Source: Muribaculaceae bacterium
Lineage (GTDB): Bacteria > Bacteroidota > Bacteroidia > Bacteroidales > Muribaculaceae
Reading direction: 5' to 3'
Assembly (NCBI GenBank): GCA_017427945.1
Contig: JAFRRT010000017.1
Coordinates: 1-64,000 of the forward strand
DNA: 64,000 nt
Notes under the pieces: model-generated
Told to the model about the DNA's origin: nothing
Databases searched by the model: none
What the model saw: only the letters and a program-made list of their open reading frames with translations
Part shown: positions 48,693-57,601 of the stretch, in pieces
Position numbering within the stretch: position 1 is the stretch's first letter
How the letters are laid out: each line of letters opens with the position of its first letter
Position numbers and translations under genes: made by a program

Positions 48693-49781
48693 TCACTTTA
48701 GGTTTTCCTTAAAGAATGAGTCCAGTTTGTCGAAGGGGATGACATTGCCCTTGCCTCCGTCGTAGAGGTCACAATGTGAGGCACCGGGGACGATGAGCAA
48801 CTGCTTATTCTCAGGCACGGGATTTGGTTTTCCGATAAAGTTGTAGCCCTCGGCCTTGCCTTCCAGCATATACTTGTAAGCCGCCTCGCCGAAGTAGCGT
48901 GAATGGGCCTTCTCGCCGTGCATCACGAGGACGGCCGAGCGAATCTCATTGATGTAGTAGAGGAAGCGAGTGTTGGCGTAGGCTTGGGTTCCGATGGTGC
49001 GCCATCCATCGTTGCTGTTGCCCGAGCGAGCATGATAGCCACGCGGGGTTTTGTAGTAATCATAGTAGTCTTTGACGAACTGCGGTGCATCATCGGGCAA
49101 AGGATCTACAACGCCACCAGCCATGGCCTTGGGGTCTGCCAGACGTTGTTTGGCCAGTGACTCACGGGCAACGTGTCGGGACTCCTCAGTGTCCTCACTA
49201 TCGAAATATCCGTTGCCAGCAACGCGTGTCATGTCGTACATTGTACTCGCCACGGTCGCTTTGATGCGTGGGTCGGCAGCGGCGGCGTTCAGGGCGATGC
49301 CACCCCATCCGCAGATGCCGATGATACCTATCTTCTCGGCATCCACATTCTCAAGGCTTGACAGATAATCAACGGCGGCCAGGAAGTCCTCGGTGTTGAT
49401 GTCGGGCGAGGCCGTTCGACGGGGTTCACCGCTACTCTCACCAGTGTATGACGGGTCAAAAGCCAGCGTCACGAAGCCTCGTTCAGCCATGCGAATGGCA
49501 TAGAGTCCGCTCGACTGTTCCTTGATGGCTCCAAACGGGCCGCTAACTGCGATGGCAGCCAACTTGCCTTTGGCCTCTTTGGGTTCATAAAGGTCAGCGG
49601 CCAAAGTCAGACCGTATTGTGTTTTAAAAATCACCTTGCGGTGGTTCACCTTCTCGCTCAGCGGGAACACCTTGTCCCACTCCTTCGTCAAATTCATGTT
49701 ATCATTCATCTGTTCTTCATTTTGATTGCAAGCCATAAGCAGTAAACTCATGAGCACTACAGTGAATATACCGTGTTTCAT
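48693..49781 (-). CDS. Lipoprotein alpha/beta hydrolase
   Basis: 362 residues. The N-terminus is a lipoprotein signal (VVLMSLLLMACNQ). The hydrolase core shows IAVSGPFGAIKEQSS, FDPSYTGESSG, the nucleophile region IGICGWGGIALNAA (Cys at the usual Ser position), a late acid near VLVMHGEKAHS and the His in VPGASHCDLYDG. A Cys nucleophile would be of the dienelactone-hydrolase type. It reads with the cupin gene. The pair would act in the periplasm or at the cell surface. Confidence 0.8.
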   Translation of the reverse strand: MKHGIFTVVLMSLLLMACNQNEEQMNDNMNLTKEWDKVFPLSEKVNHRKVIFKTQYGLTLAADLYEPKEAKGKLAAIAVSGPFGAIKEQSSGLYAIRMAERGFVTLAFDPSYTGESSGEPRRTASPDINTEDFLAAVDYLSSLENVDAEKIGIIGICGWGGIALNAAAADPRIKATVASTMYDMTRVAGNGYFDSEDTEESRHVARESLAKQRLADPKAMAGGVVDPLPDDAPQFVKDYYDYYKTPRGYHARSGNSNDGWRTIGTQAYANTRFLYYINEIRSAVLVMHGEKAHSRYFGEAAYKYMLEGKAEGYNFIGKPNPVPENKQLLIVPGASHCDLYDGGKGNVIPFDKLDSFFKENLK

Positions 49782-49845
49782 TATCTCTTTTTAATTACTA
49801 AATATTCTATATATGTTTGTACGATTATTCTTAGCCATGTTACTG

Positions 49846-50406
49846 TCAAACTTTATTACCGCGCCCCAACAGCATATCTATTAAAGCCGTCACATCGGCG
49901 ATACTGACTTCTCCATCTTCGTTCACGTCGCCCAAAAGTGCTGTCGTTCCGGCAGGAAGCCACAGCATGACTTTAATGTTGCTCTCTCCCGCATGGAGGA
50001 AGGTACGCAGCTCGCTTTCCGTGAGTCCGTCGATATGGCCCAGACGTGTATAGCTCCATGAGTTTGAACCGTAGAACAAACAGATGTTACTGCCATTATA
50101 GAGAATGACATCGCCAGGTTGGGCGGTAATCTGCTCATTGTTTGTAGGCAGCGAGAAGCCTAACGACCCCCATATCTCAAAACCGCCACTTGCGTTCAAT
50201 GTCACAGTGACCGGCGACTCTCGCAACCTTGCTACGAGCGCTTGAGCAGCCGCATTATCAAGCAGTGTCACCGATTGTGTCACTCCATCGATGGTTATGT
50301 TCATTTTCTGTGTCATCGTTTGTGCCATAACTTCATCATTGTCACTGGAACAGCCACTCATGATCAGGACGAATAGCACCAGCATGTTTTTGATCATCGT
50401 TTTCAT
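49846..50406 (-). CDS. Cyclophilin-like lipoprotein with dockerin-type end
   Basis: 186 residues. A lipoprotein signal (VLFVLIMSGCSS) is followed by a cyclophilin-like fold (MNITIDGVTQSVTLLDN, WGSLGFSLP, PGDVILYNGSNICLFYG). The last ~30 residues, GDVNEDGEVSIADVTALID, form one dockerin/EF-hand-like calcium loop helix. Dockerin repeats normally come in pairs, so this half unit may bind Ca2+ rather than a cohesin. Its partner is unknown. It stands between the hydrolase lipoprotein and the next AraC gene. Confidence 0.8.
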   Translation of the reverse strand: MKTMIKNMLVLFVLIMSGCSSDNDEVMAQTMTQKMNITIDGVTQSVTLLDNAAAQALVARLRESPVTVTLNASGGFEIWGSLGFSLPTNNEQITAQPGDVILYNGSNICLFYGSNSWSYTRLGHIDGLTESELRTFLHAGESNIKVMLWLPAGTTALLGDVNEDGEVSIADVTALIDMLLGRGNKV

Positions 50407-50537
50407 AATCGTTTGTTCATTAATGTTTTCGTTTACAAAATTAGATCATACCTATCCTGTGCCATGTACCTGAAATGGCTGAAAAACTACCCATTTTATA
50501 TTTTATCATCAAAACTCCGTTTTTGAGGTAAAATATC

Positions 50538-50545
50538 TATCTTTG
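50538..50545 (+). promoter_or_regulatory. Promoter of the second AraC regulator
   Basis: TATCTTTG on the plus strand. The first possible start, TTG 50543, falls inside the box. The next in-frame ATG (50555) is only 9 bases after it, so the mRNA would be nearly leaderless. Confidence 0.65.
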
Positions 50546-50554
50546 CAAGCGGAT

Positions 50555-51460
50555 ATGAAGAACCTCTTGTATATCAACAAAGCGAATGACTTCGCTCTGG
50601 ATGTAGGTGCTGATGTGTGGCATCCCATGGTGAGCGTCGTCCATTTCGACGAATTAGGTGAAATACGCCACTCTTTGAACAAACTAGGAGTATACGCCAT
50701 CTTTGTACAGGATAATTTTCCTACTGAATCGACCTACGGCATGGGTGGCTACGATACTTCTAAAGGTTCCCTCACGGCAGCCTCACCCGGACAGATTATC
50801 GGCAAAGCAGATGACGGTCACCGTGAGGTGTATCACGGGTGGGCGTTGCTGTTTGACGCCGAGTTCATGCGTGGAACGCTATTTGAGAAACGGCTTACCG
50901 ACTATCACTTCTTTTCATATAATGTGAACGAAGCATTACACACCACCGAGGGAGAGAAACAAGTACTGTGGCAGATAATGGACAGAATCCGCACATTCAT
51001 CAGTCACAGGGAACAGACAGCGTTGACTGACCGCATCGTGCAAGACTACATTGTGCTCGTGTGCGACTACTGCCAACTTTTCTATCAACGGCAGTTCCAG
51101 ACAACGTCGGCACAGCAAAGCGACTTGCTAGCCCGCTTCCAAAAAGTGCTTAAGGACTATTATGAGCGACAGTTGCAGCATCGCTATGGACTGCCCAGCG
51201 TGAAGTACTGCGCGTCTGAGCTGTGTCTCTCGCCAAGTTATTTCGGAGATGTTATTCGCAACGCCACTGGTGACAGTCCCACACGCGTTATCCAGGATTT
51301 CCTCATCGACCGGGCCAAGAGCCTAATGATCGGTGGCATGTCGGTATCACAAGTAGCTGATGAACTGGGATTTGAATACCCACAACACTTCACTCGCTAT
51401 TTCAAGAAACATGAAGGATTAACTCCCTCAAAATATGTTGCCTCGATAAAAAAGCAATAA
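50555..51460 (+). CDS. AraC family transcriptional regulator
   Basis: 301 residues. The N-terminal half is a cupin-like ligand region (FALDVGADVWHPMVSVVHF, IGKADDGHREVYHGWALLF). The C-terminal half carries the AraC double HTH: YCASELCLSPSYFGDVIRN and SVSQVADELGFEYPQHFTRY with FKKHEGLTPSKY. I chose ATG 50555, because an earlier TTG lies within the TATCTTTG promoter box. It is divergent from the cyclophilin-like lipoprotein. Confidence 0.9.
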   Translation: MKNLLYINKANDFALDVGADVWHPMVSVVHFDELGEIRHSLNKLGVYAIFVQDNFPTESTYGMGGYDTSKGSLTAASPGQIIGKADDGHREVYHGWALLFDAEFMRGTLFEKRLTDYHFFSYNVNEALHTTEGEKQVLWQIMDRIRTFISHREQTALTDRIVQDYIVLVCDYCQLFYQRQFQTTSAQQSDLLARFQKVLKDYYERQLQHRYGLPSVKYCASELCLSPSYFGDVIRNATGDSPTRVIQDFLIDRAKSLMIGGMSVSQVADELGFEYPQHFTRYFKKHEGLTPSKYVASIKKQ

Positions 51461-51555
51461 TAGCACTTTAAAAACCTTAATATATTCTCATCTTTTATGG
51501 CCCGATTTTTGCAGGAATAAATTGGACAAATTTATTGGCGATTTAGAAAATAATA

Positions 51556-51563
51556 TATCTTTG
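51556..51563 (+). promoter_or_regulatory. Promoter of the His/Cys-rich protein and receptor
   Basis: TATCTTTG on the plus strand. A GTG start at 51568 is only 4 bases away, so either translation is leaderless from this GTG or the start is the internal ATG at 51631. Confidence 0.6.
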
Positions 51564-51567
51564 CGGC

Positions 51568-51945
51568 GTGATAGGACGTGAAAAACTATTTTCAGAGCCC
51601 AGCCGACGTCAACAGTTCTTTGCCTGGGTAATGCTGTTGGTTTATTTGCCAATGGTGTTATCATCGTCGGTTCATGTCCACTCATTGCAGGAGTTTTCTG
51701 AATTAATAGACTGCCATCAGTGCCAAACGGGCCTGCATCATTGCGGCCACATCACGGCAGATTCACCTCATCATGACGAATGTCTGTTGTGCCGCTTCAT
51801 AGGTACACAAGTCGTTGCCCCCGAGCAGCAAGAGCTTGACCAGGCCAACCAGCAGGTCGTCAAAGTGGAGTTTTGCCAAGTCACTGAATCGTTCTCACGA
51901 TCTGTCGTCCACCCTTCACTGCGTGCTCCTCCTGTTTTGTTGTGA
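51568..51945 (+). CDS. His/Cys-rich membrane-anchored small protein
   Basis: 125 residues if the GTG start is used; a later ATG at 51631 would give 104. A hydrophobic span (AWVMLLVYLPMVLSSS) is followed by HVHSLQEF, CHQCQTGLHHCGH and SPHHDECLLC, a dense set of Cys and His that should bind a metal or haem. It resembles DUF2946-type proteins placed before TonB receptors. It is co-directional with the receptor 72 bases downstream and likely helps the same uptake. Confidence 0.65.
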   Translation: MIGREKLFSEPSRRQQFFAWVMLLVYLPMVLSSSVHVHSLQEFSELIDCHQCQTGLHHCGHITADSPHHDECLLCRFIGTQVVAPEQQELDQANQQVVKVEFCQVTESFSRSVVHPSLRAPPVLL

Positions 51946-52017
51946 TTTTCCAAGTTCATAAGGCTTCAATCGTGGAGTCTCATTAACAAGTATCACAACA
52001 AAAACTATAATTACAGA

Positions 52018-54114
52018 ATGAGATCATTTTATTTGATTTTGTTGCTGTCGTGCATGACCACGATGGCGGCACAAGAAACGGTCGTGCTTGACTCGACCGA
52101 CGTGTTCTTTCGCCACATAGAACTCAAACAAGTGGTTGTCACTGGTCCCACCGGGGCCATCAAGATGGAGGACATGTCAATGCCTGCAGCCGTTATCGGC
52201 CGCAATGACCTACGTATGTCATCGGGCACAAATATTGTTGATGCCGTGAGCAAACTGCCGGGTATTTCACAGGTAACTACAGGAGGTGGCATATCCAAAC
52301 CCGTTATCCGCGGACTTGGATACAACCGCGTAGTAGTCGTTGCCGACGGTGTGCGCCAAGAGGGGCAGCAATGGGGCGACGAGCATGGCGTCGAAATTGA
52401 CGACAATGCAGTAAGCTCGGTCGAGGTGCTCAAGGGCCCCGCTAGCCTGCTCTATGGATCAGATGCCCTAGCGGGTGTCATGAAGCTCAATACCGACCCG
52501 GTAGTTCCATTGAACAAGATGCGCCTGAATGTGAACACCGAGTACCAGACGAACAACGGCCTATTCAATTACTCACTCAATTATGGCGGCAACAGGCAGG
52601 GCTTATCATGGAATATGCGTTACAGCGAAAAGATGGCGCATGCCTACAAGAACTCCGTTGATGGCTATGTGCCCAACTCACAGTTCAAGGACCGTTCCCT
52701 CACGGGTATGTTAGGCATCAACAAGGCGTGGGGCCACACACGGCTCTTGGGCTCTTATTATCAACTAACTCCAAGCATTGCCGAGGGCGAGCGAGTCCCC
52801 GGGACAGGAATACTATTACGACATTTTGCCGGTGTCAAGACCTACCTGCATGGCTTGCCCTATCAACAGGTGTATCACTACAAGGCAGTGCTTGACAACT
52901 CCTTTAATATCGGTAACAGCCGGTTGAATGCCGTGATTGCTTATCAGCAGAACCGCCGCCAGGAATATGAGGAACCCGATGCTTATGGGCTGTATCTCAA
53001 GCTGCACACTGTCAACTACAACATTCATTACGTGACCCGCCGCCTGGGCGACGTACGTATCACGAGCGGTGTGAGCGGCATGTGGCAACGTTCGGTCAAT
53101 GAAGGTGACGAATATTTGATTCCCGACTATAAGCTGTTTGACTTTGGTGTTTTCGCCACAGCGATCGCCGACTTGGGACAGTGGGTATTTAACGGCGGAC
53201 TGCGCTTTGACAACCGCCACCTGAACAGCCACGAACTGATGGATGACGGAGCGTTACGCTTTGACGCGTTTAAGCGTGACTTCAGCGGTCTTACCGCCAG
53301 TTTGGGTGCCGTGTGGCATGCCACCGACAAGTTGGACCTCCGCGCCAATGCCGCCCGAGGATTTCGCGCGCCCAACATCAGCGAGCTGGCCAGCAACGGC
53401 GTACATGAAGGCTCATTGCGCTATGAGGTGGGCAACCACGACCTCAAGCCCGAATTCAGCCTGCAGTTTGACCTCGGCCTGGAATACACCGATTCATGGA
53501 TTGACGCACAACTGTCTTTATTCAGCAACCGCATTGACAATTACATCTTCATCCACCGCACGGGAGAGGTCATCGACGACGAGTTCATGACCTACCGTTA
53601 CGACAGCGGCGATGCACAGTTGCTGGGCGGTGAAGCCGCCATCGACATCCATCCCTGGCATTTCCTGCATGTAGGCAGCAGCTTCGGCTTGGTCAACGCA
53701 ATACAACTGCATCAGCCCGAGGAAAGCAAGTATCTGCCGTTCACACCCGCACCAAGGTGGCAAGCCGACGTCAAGTGGGAAATCCTGCACGATGGCGAAA
53801 TGCTCAACAATGCGTTTGTCTCGTTTGGGGTGGATTACAACTTTAAGCAGAATCATTACTATAAAGCCGATGACACCGAAACCGCCACGCCGGCCTACTG
53901 CCTGCTCAATGCTTCAATGGGTACCGACATCATGTACAAGGGTAACCGTGTGGCCTGTGTGAGCATCACCGGTAACAACCTCACCGACAAGGCATACCAG
54001 AACCACCTGAGCCGACTTAAGTATGCCGACGTGAATCCTGTCACGGGTCGTCAAGGTGTTTTCAACATGGGGCGGAATGTCATCTTTAAGATCACCTTCC
54101 CCATCGAATGGTAA
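52018..54114 (+). CDS. TonB-dependent receptor for a metal or haem-type ligand
   Basis: 698 residues. A signal peptide (LILLLSCMTTMAAQE) is followed by the plug (VSKLPGISQVTTGGG, IRGLGYNRVVVVADGVRQEG, VEVLKGPASLLYGSDALAG) and a 22-strand-type barrel ending NNLTDKAYQNHLSRLKY and IFKITFPIEW. The LSRLKY end is typical of the ZnuD/HmuR-like group, which imports zinc or haem. It lacks the CarboxypepD_reg domain of SusC types. Coupling to the His/Cys-rich gene supports metal or haem uptake. Confidence 0.85.
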   Translation: MRSFYLILLLSCMTTMAAQETVVLDSTDVFFRHIELKQVVVTGPTGAIKMEDMSMPAAVIGRNDLRMSSGTNIVDAVSKLPGISQVTTGGGISKPVIRGLGYNRVVVVADGVRQEGQQWGDEHGVEIDDNAVSSVEVLKGPASLLYGSDALAGVMKLNTDPVVPLNKMRLNVNTEYQTNNGLFNYSLNYGGNRQGLSWNMRYSEKMAHAYKNSVDGYVPNSQFKDRSLTGMLGINKAWGHTRLLGSYYQLTPSIAEGERVPGTGILLRHFAGVKTYLHGLPYQQVYHYKAVLDNSFNIGNSRLNAVIAYQQNRRQEYEEPDAYGLYLKLHTVNYNIHYVTRRLGDVRITSGVSGMWQRSVNEGDEYLIPDYKLFDFGVFATAIADLGQWVFNGGLRFDNRHLNSHELMDDGALRFDAFKRDFSGLTASLGAVWHATDKLDLRANAARGFRAPNISELASNGVHEGSLRYEVGNHDLKPEFSLQFDLGLEYTDSWIDAQLSLFSNRIDNYIFIHRTGEVIDDEFMTYRYDSGDAQLLGGEAAIDIHPWHFLHVGSSFGLVNAIQLHQPEESKYLPFTPAPRWQADVKWEILHDGEMLNNAFVSFGVDYNFKQNHYYKADDTETATPAYCLLNASMGTDIMYKGNRVACVSITGNNLTDKAYQNHLSRLKYADVNPVTGRQGVFNMGRNVIFKITFPIEW

Positions 54115-54141
54115 TGCATAAGTGTTTAGACTAAGAATGAG

Positions 54142-54174
54142 GAGCGGATTCCCTTAATGGAAATCCGCTCTTTT
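54142..54174 (+). terminator. Intrinsic terminator after the TonB receptor
   Basis: GAGCGGATT (54142-54150) and AATCCGCTC (54162-54170) pair perfectly and are followed by TTTT. It lies 28 bases past the receptor stop. Confidence 0.8.
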
Positions 54175-54203
54175 AATTGTCAATCAACGATGTTTCTTTT
54201 CAG

Positions 54204-55016
54204 TCAAAGGGCGTGGCCGCCGGAGACCTTGATGACTTGGCCGGTGAGCATCCTGGCCTGCTCACTTGCCAAAAACAGAATCGTTTCGGCAATGTCCTCA
54301 GGTTGGATTAATTGGCCCATCGGGATGATCGGAATTACGGCTTTCTCCAGTTCATCGTCAATCCATCCCGTTTGCGTTGGTCCTGGGGCGACACAATTTA
54401 CGGTAATTCCATATTTTGCCACCTCGAGGGCGATACTGCGGGTAAGCGCTTCAAGCGTCGCTTTGCTTGCTCCGTAGGTGATTTGCCCGGCGAAGACCTG
54501 TGCCGCGTCGGTGGAGAGATTGATGATTCTGCCATAGTCGCCACGATGCTTCACGAATGCCCTCATCATCAGAATGCTGCCCCGGACATTGACCGCGAAT
54601 GTGTCGTCAATCACACTTTGGGTAATGCTTTCGATGGTGTCAAGGCCATCCAAATCCCCATCGGCAGCATTATTCACCAGGACATCAACTCTGTCGAATC
54701 GTTCCAAGACTGCTGAATAGATTTCCTCGACGGCAGCCTCGTTGGAAATGTCGCTCTCGATGACGAGATAATCAGCACCCATCTCCTTGAGTTTGCCTTC
54801 TACGATATCTGAATTGCCGGCATTGGCCTCGTAATACCTGTCGGCCCCGTTCCTGTCGGTCTTGTTCTTGTCATAGGGCCGAGGTATTCTCTTGTACACC
54901 AAAGCCACCTTTGCCCCCTCACGGGCAAAAGCCAATGCCGTCGTCGCACCAATTCCCTGCGGGTTGTTGGCACCCGTAATCAGCGCCACCCTACCCTTTA
55001 ATCCATAATCCACCAT
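54204..55016 (-). CDS. SDR family oxidoreductase (FabG-like)
   Basis: 270 residues of the classical Rossmann SDR: ALITGANNPQGIGATTA (cofactor motif), VDVLVNNAADG (NNAG-like), catalytic YGASK and the C-terminal LTGQVIKVSGGHAL. The odd insert after the first strand (KRIPRPYDKNKTDRNGADRY) lengthens the cofactor loop. It uses NAD(P)H to reduce a carbonyl, possibly a 3-oxoacyl group; the substrate is not decidable. Two TATCTTTG boxes lie upstream (55021-55028 and 55040-55047). Confidence 0.9.
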   Translation of the reverse strand: MVDYGLKGRVALITGANNPQGIGATTALAFAREGAKVALVYKRIPRPYDKNKTDRNGADRYYEANAGNSDIVEGKLKEMGADYLVIESDISNEAAVEEIYSAVLERFDRVDVLVNNAADGDLDGLDTIESITQSVIDDTFAVNVRGSILMMRAFVKHRGDYGRIINLSTDAAQVFAGQITYGASKATLEALTRSIALEVAKYGITVNCVAPGPTQTGWIDDELEKAVIPIIPMGQLIQPEDIAETILFLASEQARMLTGQVIKVSGGHAL

Positions 55017-55325
55017 AACTCAAAGATATCTATCTCCCGCAAAGATAACCATTTTACTTGAAACAGCGAAAAGACCATGTTGGCGTTCAATATTCATCCT
55101 ACAGCCAAACAATATGATTGCAGCATATAAAACGTTGGTCCCCATTAGATATGTGCTCAATTAAACCGTCCCTTTGAAGCATTTTCCCATCGTGGCTTGA
55201 GGGTTCCATATCGAGAGCAATTAACCCACTAATATTCGTCATTGCTACAGAAAATCAGTGGGTTTATAATTTTGTTGTTAATCTTGATAATATGAATAAG
55301 ACTTTATATACTGCCTATACGAAAA
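55017..55325. other. Non-coding gap between SDR and orphan gene
   Basis: Apart from the two TATCTTTG boxes of the SDR gene and an 8-bp AACCCACT/AGTGGGTT hairpin (about 55217-55262), nothing recognisable is present in this 309-bp stretch. It is A+T-rich like the orphan gene to its right. Confidence 0.5.
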
Positions 55326-55991
55326 CTATCTATCCAATAATTTTTTTAGGAATTGTTTAGATTCCTTTTCGTCTATTATATTGACAAATGGATCCTCTTT
55401 AAGTAATTCGTTAATGGTGTTACCGTTGAATTGAGCTGCACCTCTTGTGCCTTTACCTGCCCAATGATGTTGCAAAAGTGTGGTCTTCTGTAATTTATTG
55501 TGGAAAACAGAAGCTAACACTGTATTGACAATTCCTGTTTTATCAATTCCTACAAAGAAGAACATAAATACAGATTTATCTTTACCCATGCACTTCAGGA
55601 ATTTATCAACATTATACGCCTTAGGGTTAGAATCAAGATATAGAACTTTTGTTTTAATATCTGTGTATGAGTTAGAATTTTTAAAACATCTGACATAGTC
55701 TCCTAAATCATTCTTTGTGTCGTAGGTCGGAAGAAGATGTTCAACCTCTCCTAAATTCCTTAATAGATGATCGCGCTCTTGTTGATTTGATGTGATGAGA
55801 ACCTCAATCAGCCTGCCACGTATATTAACATTATCAATATGAGATGCGACTAAAATAGCATCCTTCACTTCTTTACATCTGTTGCGCAAATCATCAAGGA
55901 GAGTATTATAATCCTCAGATTGAACAAAATTGATAGCTCTTTGTGGGGCTCTGAAAAGATTTTCTTGCTCTACTTTATTGGCCGTGCTCAT
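55326..55991 (-). CDS. Orphan 221-aa protein, AT-rich (likely acquired)
   Basis: I do not recognise this family. The protein is helical with VKDAILVASHIDNVNIRGRL and VFMFFFVGIDKTGIVNTVLAS in the middle and a C-terminal ESKQFLKKLLDR. There is no signal peptide; GIDKTG may be a turn but is not a P-loop. Its base composition is clearly more A+T-rich than its neighbours, and it sits between core-like genes with a strong inverted repeat at its upstream side (56026-56066), so transfer is likely. It could be a small island gene of unknown type. Confidence 0.6.
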   Translation of the reverse strand: MSTANKVEQENLFRAPQRAINFVQSEDYNTLLDDLRNRCKEVKDAILVASHIDNVNIRGRLIEVLITSNQQERDHLLRNLGEVEHLLPTYDTKNDLGDYVRCFKNSNSYTDIKTKVLYLDSNPKAYNVDKFLKCMGKDKSVFMFFFVGIDKTGIVNTVLASVFHNKLQKTTLLQHHWAGKGTRGAAQFNGNTINELLKEDPFVNIIDEKESKQFLKKLLDR

Positions 55992-56025
55992 CTATTCTGA
56001 TTAAACCCGATGTGCGAAGGGTTAT

Positions 56026-56066
56026 GCCGCCTGCCGAGAATGAAATGCGCTCTCTCGGCGGGCGGC
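56026..56066. other. Very stable GC-rich hairpin
   Basis: Arms GCCGCCTGCCGAGA (56026-56039) and TCTCGGCGGGCGGC (56053-56066) pair over 14 positions with one mismatch, and CGAAG/CTTCG continue outside. There is no T-run, so it is not a clean terminator. It lies between the orphan AT-rich gene and the exported protein. It might be an insulator or a mobile-element end. Confidence 0.5.
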
Positions 56067-56097
56067 TTCGTTATCCTATAGTCTGCACACAAAGAAA

Positions 56098-56136
56098 AAC
56101 AGAAGCCGCTGAAAAATTCAACGACTTCTGTTTTTT
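56098..56136. terminator. Bidirectional terminator
   Basis: AACAGAAG (56098-56105) pairs with CTTCTGTT (56125-56132) in a longer imperfect stem with T-runs on both sides. It lies just past the end of the exported 187-aa gene on the minus strand. Confidence 0.65.
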
Positions 56137-56150
56137 CTCAGTATATCAAT

Positions 56151-56714
56151 TTAATGACGTTTCTTGTCCAGTTCCAGGCCTTTGCGCAGGAACTTGAGTG
56201 ATGACTTGTCCAAATCGGCTTCGGCGTTGTGCTTGCCGCTGACGAAATAGAAACGCAGGAATTTGCCCTTGAGGAATTTCTTTTTCACGACACAGGGGAT
56301 CGTCGTGGGGGCTTCCAGTTGCCCGCTTCCTGTTGTCAAACGACCCTGAAACTCTGTTTGAAAATCGACATCTTTGTCATACAAGGCAAGCATCGCATCA
56401 AGCGTTTTCAATGCTTTATCGACGGTCGATCCCAAGTACAAGCCTACTTCATCAATATGGGTCACGCTGAGCGTGCCACCGAGGATTTCGTAACCGAACA
56501 CCTCAGAAGGGTCAAACTCTTTGCCGACTCCCATGTAGTAGCCAACAGCGCCGCCCTTTTCCTGATAGGTGAAGATCGAGAACTGGTTGTCATTGTTATC
56601 GGTTTCGACGATTTCCAATTTCATTCCCAAAGCCTTGTCCTTTGCCGAAGCGGTGAAGGTATCCAGGGTCAACGTGAATACGGCGACAAGCGCCAACATC
56701 AATAATTTTTTCAT
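56151..56714 (-). CDS. Exported hypothetical protein (187 aa)
   Basis: A signal peptide (LLMLALVAVFTLTLDTFTASA) is followed by ~160 residues with alternating strands (DNNDNQFSIFTYQEKGGAVG, GTLSVTHIDEVGLYLGS) and a basic C-terminus (KFLRKGLELDKKRH). I do not know the family; it looks like a small periplasmic or surface beta protein. It stands alone, upstream of a terminator. Confidence 0.65.
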   Translation of the reverse strand: MKKLLMLALVAVFTLTLDTFTASAKDKALGMKLEIVETDNNDNQFSIFTYQEKGGAVGYYMGVGKEFDPSEVFGYEILGGTLSVTHIDEVGLYLGSTVDKALKTLDAMLALYDKDVDFQTEFQGRLTTGSGQLEAPTTIPCVVKKKFLKGKFLRFYFVSGKHNAEADLDKSSLKFLRKGLELDKKRH

Positions 56715-56838
56715 TGTTCTTTATTATTTTCTATCAATGATTTGTAAATAAAACTGCTACTTTTGACACTAAAACTCCCTGATGGTTTAATTGCACATCG
56801 CAAAGTCATGGCATTGCCTGCAATGCCACGCAGGAGTT

Positions 56839-57300
56839 TCACAAAACGAGCTCCATGGTGGTCTTTTGCACCTGCATTCCCATGTTTTCATAAAAACAGT
56901 ATGCAGCCTCGTTTCCCTCCCACACATTGAGCGTGATGTTGCGACAACCTATAGATGAGGCATACTCACGAACATAATCAAACAGGGCCTTACCCACGTG
57001 CTTGCCCCGCGCTTTCTCATCAACGCATATATCATCGATATACAGCGTTTTGGTGTCCTGCAACAACAGGTCGTCCCTGATCTCGGTAATCTGGCAAAAT
57101 GCATAGCCCAGGACCAATCCGTCGTCATAGACAAATACAGGCTTATGCACATCGTTTAACAACGCCTGCAGCTCTTGCCAGTCATACTTGGTCGTATCGG
57201 GCTTGAACAGGTCGGGACGTATCCTGTAATGCACCATGTTCACCTGGTGCAAAAGTTCAAGAATACGCTTGATGTCGCAATTATTTGCTTTCCTTATCAT
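56839..57300 (-). CDS. GNAT family N-acetyltransferase
   Basis: 153 residues. Motif A reads VDEKARGKHVGKALFDYV (the Q/R-x-x-G-x-G/A loop as RGKHVG). The C-terminal RNITLNVWEGNEAAYCFYEN is the typical GNAT end. It acetylates an unknown amine with acetyl-CoA. The start MIRKANNCDIKRI is the first good start, 302 bases before the lipoprotein gene on the opposite strand. Confidence 0.9.
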   Translation of the reverse strand: MIRKANNCDIKRILELLHQVNMVHYRIRPDLFKPDTTKYDWQELQALLNDVHKPVFVYDDGLVLGYAFCQITEIRDDLLLQDTKTLYIDDICVDEKARGKHVGKALFDYVREYASSIGCRNITLNVWEGNEAAYCFYENMGMQVQKTTMELVL

Positions 57301-57493
57301 AAGTAATTAAAAACCAAAACAATACTTCTTCTCTTTGCTTATTTCCATCACTCTAAGCACTGTCACCTGATCATGAATGACAGGGCAAATATACACAATT
57401 ATCGCAAAATTATCGCGCAACTCTTCTATGATTTGATTTTCTTTAGTTCTTATGTTTATTGGCAGTAGTATTGTGGCTATTGTGAAAAAGTAG

Positions 57494-57501
57494 TACCTTT
57501 G
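57494..57501 (+). promoter_or_regulatory. Promoter of the 170-aa lipoprotein
   Basis: TACCTTTG fits TAnnTTTG on the plus strand, about 100 bases before ATG 57602. No operator is evident. Confidence 0.55.
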
Positions 57502-57601
57502 CGGCAGTATTCGGCACCTGTTGCGTATGCTCAACGACCAATTTCTGCCGTAATTCTTATGATTGCAACTAACTAATAACAAATTACTTAACACCACAAC
57601 T

